DNA of 64,000 bases from Pristionchus mayeri. Lineage: Eukaryota > Nematoda > Chromadorea > Rhabditida > Neodiplogasteridae. A program made the translations under genes and the position numbers. Below, piece after piece: positions 56,740-64,000 of this stretch (position 1 is its first letter; every line of letters starts with the position of its first letter). Under the pieces are notes generated by a model. That model searched no databases, was not told where the DNA came from, and saw only the letters and a list, made by a program, of their open reading frames with translations. The stretch covers positions 44,976,907 to 45,040,906 of the forward strand of contig BTRK01000004.1 in assembly GCA_036245805.1 (NCBI GenBank). Direction: 5' to 3'.

Positions 56740-58396
56740 TTTCACGTTTATTCGTTTATCATAGCCAATGTCCTAACTGACTTCCAAATATTCAAATATA
56801 AAAATATACCTTAGCTTAAGATCTTTTGTCCATCACGTAGCATTTTATTGTCGATGGACTGCGAATGCCAATGAATAAGCAATAATTTCAAATACGACAA
56901 ATGGTTTCACGAAAAAGGCTTCATTATTTCGACTTGATCACTTTCCGATGTCTTGCAATACATCAGATATGGTAGAGGTCCCACACGACAGACTGCCAAT
57001 CTGACTAATTGACGGTTGCTGGGAAGCAAGAGAGATGGTTTGTGGTTGATTCCACTCCGAGTTCAAGCATTCTGAGAAAACACCGTATTGCAAATAGCAC
57101 AAAATAAATTAGCAAATTTATGGTCTAAGAACTCTTGCTAAGTCCGAGTGAAAATATCACCTTGTATTGTAGATTGGAGCGAATTCTCCGAAGAGTAGGT
57201 CATAATGAATGATAGATGTTACGAGAGACAAAATAAAGAATAGTTGCCCGGAAGTGTAGGCAGAAACATTTATAGGGATATAGGTAAGCGAGTGAGTGAG
57301 GGGGGGGGAGAGACGAGATAGTGAGCGAGACACAAGGTGCAAAAATCATGCCTGCCAAAATGATGATGATATTGCACCCTTCGCACAGTCCTTGCACAGA
57401 CCAATTCTCATCCTGACCAAGATGGAGAGACGAAGTGATGAGAAAAATGGAAACCACTAGTGGAGTCTGACTGAAAAAGAATGACAGGAACTCACTCAGC
57501 CCATGATCCACGATCAGCTCGTACCTCCGCGAATACCCTGCCCATCCACAACCCCGTCCCACCTGTCCATTCCACTTCAAGACAGTGCCCCCTCTCTAAC
57601 ATTGAGCTGCGCTATTAAAGTTGTCGAACGAGATTTCACCACTAGATATGACATCATGTCTAGTTACGCCCTTCATTGTGCGTTCTTGCCAATCAGAGCC
57701 ATTTCCTACGAAGTCATATCTAGTCACTGATCAATGATAATCAGTGAGACTACCATAGATCGAGAGAGGTTATGATATCATGCGAGTCACTTGATGATTT
57801 ATGTGAATGGCCGTGATGTGTTATCGTTTTGTCACTACGAGTGAAATCCTTTGAGTGAAAACATGTAATGGGCGATCTTTGCTATGAATACGGTATACGG
57901 TAAAGATGCATCGCCTTTCCTACACTCTCTCGCTGGACGAGTCAGCCTAATGGAGATTAGGATTTCACTTTCCAGGTAATCCTGTGTCATTTTCGAATGT
58001 GTTTCAGGTGCTCTAAATAAGCTCATGAGCTAAGTAGCGCTCTTGAAATATACCCGAAACCCTAAAAAACCTTTAAAAAACCCTACAAACCACTCGTAGT
58101 TTGAAGCAAAGCTTCGATGCGTTGTTCTTTCGAAGATTTCGAATAAACAAAAAAATCATTCATTGACATTTTGAAGGCGATCTCTGACTACGTGCAAAAT
58201 GGAGGTGAATGAACAAAGAGGGCAAAATTATCGATGTTTTTCTCACGTCCACATTCATTTGAATGCACTTTCAATCCCATCCATTGTCCTCTTCATTCAT
58301 TCCTCCCCTCATTCCCACCTCTTTCGCTCCTCCCGAGTGGCCTCTCCCCTTCTTCCTCCCCTCATTTCCTTCCCTCTCCTCTCTCTCGGCTGGCCG
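56740..58396. other. No supported gene; one weak membrane-like frame
   Basis: A minus-strand frame at 57580-57200 contains two hydrophobic runs (VVSIFLITSSLHL; IIIILAGMIFAPCVSLTI) with a TTTTTCAG acceptor inside it at about 57473. It could be an exon of a membrane protein, but I see no partner exons. A poly-G tract lies at 57301-57309. Confidence 0.3.
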
Positions 58397-58985
58397 ATGT
58401 CTTCCTACGATGGATTGCCGATCGTCTATTCGGATCAATGGGAGAAATCTGCGTTTGGAGACACGGATAACATGGAGTGAGTCGTTCCTTACATGGTTTT
58501 TCTTTTGTGCTTAACCTTTTTTCTTGTTTTTTGTATAATAAAATTAAATAATATTTTCCAGTCGCGAGTGTCTCTCTCCTCTCCTCTCCATCGATAATAA
58601 ATTGACGTCGATTGAGCAGTTCACGACCTACAACAAGATCATCTTCCAACTCACCAATCAACGGGTGAGGAAATATGCAAAACTTACCTTGATTTTAAAT
58701 AAATAACATTACAAAAATGCTAAAAATGCGAAACTTTAGTAAAATTTGGTTAAACATTAAAAAAATATTTCAAATTATTTAAAAATAAGCGTGTAAAATT
58801 ACTAAAAACAATTTAAAAATATTATTCGCTCAGCGTGAAAACGTCCAATTCGGCTACGAGCACGTGATCAAAATACTCGAAACCGTGAAGGGAATTTTCA
58901 TGACTGGTGGGTTGCCAAATGCATTTTTTAATTGAAAAAATTGTATTCAGAGACTCCACTGTTCGAGTGCCCGACTGACGTGTAG
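58397..58985 (+). CDS. Gene C, small unknown protein (96 aa)
   Basis: Four exons join in phase: 58397-58476, 58562-58664, 58834-58906 and 58951-58985 (TAG). The product starts MSSYDGLPIVYSDQWEKSAF and continues LSPLLSIDNKLTSIEQFTTY and VQFGYEHVIKILETVKGIF, ending LFECPTDV. It is probably helical and soluble; no recognised domain. An in-frame upstream ATG at 58199 would add a low-complexity Pro/Ser/His-rich leader, so the later start is preferred. The last short exon abuts a MITE relative (58990-59206), so the original 3' end may have been replaced. Confidence 0.55.
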
Positions 58986-58989
58986 CTCT

Positions 58990-59206
58990 CATATGCACGG
59001 CCTAGATCTCCCCAACGATAAGAAGTTCCGAAATTTTCACATTGATATTTCCATTACGAACAGAGCTATCGGTAGTTGGCGAGGAGCCAAATCAGGGAAA
59101 GCTCAGGCAACGAGCGAGAGAGCACGCGACTTGAAGAGAGTTCTCCTCTAATTGAAACATATTTCAACCAGGCGCGCGTTTGCCTTTACACCTCCTTTAA
59201 GATCAT
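58990..59206. mobile_element. Relative of the AAGGAGG MITE, one end missing
   Basis: On the minus strand it matches 53382-53600: GCAAACGCGCGCCTGGTTG, CCTGAGCTTTCCCTGAT and GGAACTTCTTATCGTTG-like blocks in the same order. One terminus (CACCTCCTTTAAG near 59200) is present. The other is lost at the gene C border. Confidence 0.7.
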
Positions 59207-59789
59207 TTTTGGATCAGCTTGAGTATATGCGGCAACTTTTGAGCGCAAAAGCGAGGATCTAGCTTCAAATTTAGCGTTCAATTTTGGAAATAATCGGAAC
59301 TTTTTACACCTGAGTACGAAAACTCGGATATTTTTGAAAGTTTTTGGTGTCATATTCTATGTGCAGCAATTGAAAGGAGCAACCTGTAAAAAGTGCAAAT
59401 ATTGAGCAGAAAGTTGAAAAATTCAATATTCGTTTATAAAAAATAGCAAAATGCTTACAACACCATGCCTAGAACCCCAAAATATCAAAGATCAAAGATC
59501 ATTTTTACCGTCTACCTTGAATTAACTAATTGGCATCACTTCAGTAGCCCGATACTCTTCGCGCCTCGACTTCCGAAGAGATTAAACTTCGTGACTCTAC
59601 TATGTCGATAAAGAAATGGTTGAATGATACTAAAGCTCTTTATTTAAAACGGAGAAATTAACAAACAGGAATTATTGATGAACACGTTACAATTTTGTAT
59701 TATACTAATGAAGGCCAGAAGTAGTATAAAATATTGTGCGAGTGGAATGCGTAGCAATGGTGTCAAGATAAACTTCTTAATGTACGTTA
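59207..59789. other. AT-rich intergenic sequence between convergent genes C and D
   Basis: I see no exon, repeat pair or RNA gene. A short direct repeat TCAAAGATCAAAGATCA near 59490 resembles a motif in the MULE ends but stands alone. Confidence 0.4.
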
Positions 59790-62700
59790 CTACGTACGTT
59801 TCCCGTTCAGCTCGTGTTGCTGCATAATACGGTTGGAATTTTATCATGGCACTACCTTGCTACACAGTGCATCCTTACAGTAAGGTCGTCTCACTACCAC
59901 AGTACCTGCATGGACTCGAGGGCTTTCAAAGCATCCTTCCTCGTCTTGAAGCACACATATCCCTTCGGCATGAGTTCAAATCCATTGCACACCACCTAAA
60001 TTATTTTTGGCACTTCTTGAATAAATGGCAATCCCTCCACCTCCTGGTGAGGAGAGAAAGGGGGAATTTTTTCTCCAATTTTTAATGCATTGTAAGATAG
60101 GGATTTTCAAGTTTGCGATTGAATTCAAGTTACATGAGTGAATCTAACTTTTTTTAAACATCTCTATTTATAATACACCATGCTAATAATCCACTAAAGG
60201 AAAGTTCCAAGAAGAATATCAAGGCCCGCCTCTTAGGTCAATCCTATGTGAAGTCATGGTCGACCCATCCAAAATTCAAGCCTAAGAACTCTAAGAATAT
60301 CCCAGAGCCGATTGAGCCAAGATCAACCTTTGCGGCGACGACATCAAATATGCGCTTGAATAGTCTCTCGAGTATCTCATTGTCCGTCTGCGCCGAGAGA
60401 TTTGTCACTATCAGCATGCGCTTGTGAGGAGGTTCTGATCCTTCTGAAACGGTAAACTGACGAGATGACTAAATTTTCCCCATAAAAAGACACTGCCAAC
60501 ATTTGAAGACCTTGATTCCCTATCTGAAATGGATGAAGCTTATTCAGGTATTTATTTGAAATAATCTGTCATGTTGCTGACATAACTTCCCTCTTTTACC
60601 TAAACATTATCAAATATTCTTAACGATGAATATCTCCAACCCATTTCTGTAGCTTCCTTCATCTCTTCCACTGCCGGTTGAATGTCTTCTTTCTCCACTT
60701 CCACCTTCTCCTTATTGGCCTAAAATAAAAATGTAATCCAGTCTAGATTAGCTCTTTCGTATTAGATGGCCATTTCGGGTATATCGATTTTGCGGGTGTC
60801 AGCTAAGTATCGTATGATTTCAAGAAATGCTAAAAATGGCTATAAATAGGCTTGAAATGCGTGAAAATTAATAACTTTTCGGCACTTCTTCGATATTTGG
60901 CTCACTCCCCCCCCCCCCTCCCTCATCCACCCCACTCATTTCTAGGTATCTCTCCCTGAATTTCGGTCACACAGCCCTTTTGCGATGGGAAGGGAATGAG
61001 AAATAATAGGGAGTGGGCCAAATATCGAAGAAGTGCCAACTTTTCCGTACCTTGAGCGTCTTGCTCTTCCCCTCCTCCTTGTCCTTCCCCTTCTCCTCTT
61101 CCTTCTCATTTCTCTTCCTTCTCGTTTCTTCGCTTCTCTTCCTCTTCTTAGGCACTTCGATCGTCTCCTTATAAACACACAAAACTCCCAAATAGAATTA
61201 GCAAGAAATAATAGATGTACACATGAACAGCTCTGAATAGAAAAGGGTCGAAAGTAGGATATAGACACGTTTGAAATGCACGAACGGAGAAAAGTGCCGT
61301 ACCTTGATCTTCTTGCTCATTTCCTTCTCATCTTCCTTCTTAGAATCATTCATCTTTTCGCCACTTCTCTTCCTCTTCTTCAGCGATTCGGAATCGATCG
61401 TCTCGTTCCAAAATATTTAAAATATTGTACACTTTAATTAATTTACATATGAAAAAATTACCCTCACTATGCAACGCTCAAATAAAATGGAACACACTAA
61501 TTGATGACAAACAAACGTAGTCAGCGATCATCTACCTCGGTTCATAGGCATTACTCACCGTAGTATCTTTCTCCACGACATTCATTACGGGCGAAGATTC
61601 ACTACCAAAAGTGAGGGCAGGCAAGTCCAGGTTCTGATAATTAGTAACTTCCCCTTCCTCAAGATTCATTCCCGATTCATCATGGATGGCTGTAGTATCA
61701 TGTTCCTGTAAACAGGCAAGTTGATTCTAACTAAGGACATAATGATATCGGTTTTGTTGGTGTCAGTTAAATATCGTATAATTTAGAGAAATACTCCAAA
61801 TATGGTTATAGATAAAGCGTTATGTACCTTACTCTTCTTGTCCTTCCCCTTTTTCCAAAAGACTATAGACTATTATTTATAGCCTTTTTCCAAAAGGCTA
61901 TAAATAGGCTTTAAAACCTTGACGTTCTTGCTCTTCCCCTCCTCCTTGTCCTTCCCCTTCTCTTCTTCCTTCTCATTTCTCTTCCTTCTCGTTTCTTCGC
62001 TTCTCTTTCTCTTCTTAGGCACTTCGGAATCGATTTTCTCCTTCTAAAGCATAAATATCCCAGGAATAAATTAAAGTTCAAAAATATTTATCTCTAACTG
62101 ATTACCTGACGTGGCTGCTGCAGCTGAATTTCATACTCCGCGATCTTGGATGTCAACTCGTCGATTCTGCAGGTAAAACCACAAAGTAGTTGCAGTATAC
62201 ACGCACAGATTATCAACCTTATTTTAGGCACTGGAAGAAAAAAGAAGATTTAGCGGCATAAGACCTAAGAGCACTATGCTCCTTTCACGAAGTTACAACG
62301 TCAAAGGCACAACCTAAGTGCCTCAGAAATGTACCTGAATAAACCTAAATCTAAGCATGCACCATGATCATTTTCGTACCCACTCACCTCTCTTTTGACC
62401 ATCTTCGCTCCATCTCCAATTCACTTGAGACATAGATCAATCTGAAAAGTTTCGGTTTATTGCTCGAAAATTTAAGATAATAAAAATTGCGAAAACTTGT
62501 TAGAGTTTTATCAAATTTAGAGCAGCAATCTCACTTTTGTTCCAGTTCTTTCATCTTCTTCGAATTATCATCGTCATTGATGGTTTTGGCATCAGAATCC
62601 TTTGAATTAGCATGTTAATTTTAACCTATGAAAGCTCGATATCGTATAAGAAAAAAGGATGACTTTAAAATATCAAATCTGAAAACCTGGCATGACTGCT

Positions 62701-63977
62701 GCAACAGCAGTTCATACTCACAGACTTTGGAAGTCAATTCATCGATCCTGCAAAGGAACGAGTAATTAGAGTATACCAGTACGGGTTTATCGTCCATACA
62801 GTTGAAATATGATTTCATATTTTGAATTAAAGACACTCTAATTCATTATATCCGAGACCTCTACCTTCTCCCCTTCTAATTACTCGTTACTCTGATGGTG
62901 GCTATTACATGCAAAATCTAAAACTAAGCATGTGTCATAATAATTTTCGTATGCTCTCACCTCTCTTTTGCCCATTTTCGTTCCTCGTCCAATTCACTTG
63001 CAACATCGATCAATCTGAAATTATTATTTGGAAATTAAAACTATCAAAAAAAGCGAAACCATTTGAGCTTTTAAAAGAGGGAGAAATCTCACCTTTGGCC
63101 CAGTTCTTTCATCCTCTTCGAGGTATCATCGTCATTGATGGCTTTGGCATCAGAATCCTGTAAATTAGCACTTTTTAATTCTAAGTCATATTGACGTCGT
63201 ATGAGATATGATACAAGGATGACTTTCAAAAATATAGCATCTGAGTACCTGATGTGACTGCTGCAGCAGTTGTTCGTATTCAGCGACCTTGGAAGTCAAT
63301 TCGTCGATCCTTCAAAGCAGCAAATAAATTACAGTATTCTTTATCGTACCTACAGTTGGAATTCTATAAAGTGAACTATGTACACTCAAATTCTTCCTAT
63401 CCCACTCCTCTACCTTCTCCTCTCGAATTGCTCGTTAGTCTAATGGCAGCCATAACATCAAAATTCGAAACCTCCGCAAGTGCCATAATATTTTTCGTAT
63501 CCTCTCACCTCACTTTGGCCCATCTTCGCTCCTCATCCAATTCACTTGCAACATCGATCAATCTGAAAAGCGAAATATAATTTGCAAATTTTTTTAAATT
63601 GCAAAATAAACAATCAAACATTGCAAAAATGTTCAAGTTTGTGAAATATTAAGAGCAATATTTCACCTTTGTTCCAGTTCGTTCATTATCTTCGAGTTAT
63701 TGACAATTGCCGATATCTTCTCTGTAAAAAAAGAATTTGTTTGAATTATGAAAAATGAGATACACGATATATCATTTTAGAACTCTATAGACGGTGAATA
63801 ATATCTTGTTCCAATTTCATTACTGGGTTCAAATATACAAAGAGTTACAAAATGACTAGCTTTAAGATGATACACCCTCAAGTAAACACAGTACCTATGA
63901 GACCCTCGTGACACTCCACACCAGCCTTATCATCTTTCTCTTCCAGTCCAAATTCCGCACCAGAGAATCTCGAAATC
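59790..63977 (-). CDS. Gene D, RRM protein with repeated coiled-coil and Lys-rich exons (5' end outside)
   Basis: Reading down the minus strand: an exon at about 63977 (FSGAEFGLEEKDDKAGVE), then nine exons forming three copies of a coiled-coil cassette (63722-62106). Next come basic exons near 62045-61920 (PKKRKRSEETRRKRN...), an acidic exon at 61708-61559 and two more basic exons near 61405 and 61166. A Glu-rich exon near 60720 follows, and finally a split RRM: 60443-60328, 59995-59906 and 59819-59790 (TAG). RNP2-like MLIVTNLS and RNP1-like KGYVCFKT with DALKALESMQ and HELNGKRT identify the RNA-recognition motif. The basic exons look like nuclear-localisation segments. It is likely a nuclear RNA-binding protein that oligomerises through the coiled coil; the specific orthologue is not recognised. 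Exon phases agree throughout; the exon near 61405 must use ACGAG as acceptor. Confidence 0.75.
60891..61037. mobile_element. MITE with GGCACTTCTTCGATATTTGG ends, copy 2
   Basis: The left GGCACTTCTTCGATATTTGG is mirrored by CCAAATATCGAAGAAGTGCC. It sits in a gene D intron about 15 bases past the donor of the basic exon. A poly-C run lies inside the left arm. Confidence 0.88.
62106..63722 (-). repeat. Three tandem copies of a three-exon coiled-coil cassette
   Basis: Each unit has an a-exon (DSDAKAINDDDTSKRMKELG type), a b-exon (LIDVASELDEERRWAKV type) and a c-exon (RIDELTSKVAEYEQLLQQ type). c-exons begin near 63310, 62750 and 62166; b-exons near 63562, 63014 and 62443; a-exons near 63722, 63158 and 62600. 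The period is about 560-580 bp including introns. The cassette enters and leaves in phase 0, so duplication lengthens the coiled coil by about 62 residues without a frameshift. Confidence 0.9.
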
Positions 63978-64000
63978 TGCAAAACGATGATAAGGCTTCT

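Noticed and set aside
60495..60510. A 13-bp microexon in gene D near 60507
   Set aside because: Phase is satisfied by joining the Glu-rich exon directly to the RRM exon, so the microexon is unnecessary.

Overview
This window is eukaryotic. Real genes are short exons with compact GT-AG introns ending in TTTCAG-like acceptors. Several start codons sit a few bases after a splice-acceptor-like TTCAG, as expected for spliced-leader trans-splicing. With the abundant mariner, MULE and foldback elements, this points to a nematode, possibly a Pristionchus-like diplogastrid; the genus is a guess from style, not proven by any gene. Exon models were joined by hand from reading frame and splice phase.

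Layout. 1-16.9 kb holds a lineage of small acidic proteins, here called family X. Two large palindromes (about 2.3-6.2 kb and 11.6-15.9 kb) each carry two head-to-head copies of the X 5' exons. Only the copy at 5.7-10.5 kb continues into a complete 329-aa gene; a mariner sits in one of its introns. Foldback elements and 93-bp palindromic MITEs interrupt the region, and one foldback splits a tRNA-like sequence. 17.9-22.2 kb is a MULE transposon with a readable transposase and unequal terminal repeats. 22.2-30.9 kb, minus strand, is a decayed inverted copy of gene A carrying an intact mariner. 31.0-36.4 kb is mostly foldback, MITE and simple-repeat sequence.

36.4-48.8 kb holds two plus-strand genes, B (148 aa) and A (roughly 880 aa, about 28 exons). 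They lie about 160 bp apart and may form an operon. 49.7-56.7 kb is a scrambled set of further gene A fragments broken by a dead mariner, a MITE and a foldback. A short minus-strand coiled-coil gene end (E) lies at 55.3-56.0 kb. Gene C (96 aa, plus) is at 58.4-59.0 kb. Gene D (minus, 5' end outside the window) fills 59.8-64.0 kb: it encodes a tandemly repeated coiled-coil exon cassette, lysine-rich segments and a C-terminal RRM.

I recognise protein families only for the transposases and the RRM protein. A, B, C, E and X are described without function. The dominant theme is duplication of gene pieces, often inverted, with mobile elements marking many of the breakpoints.
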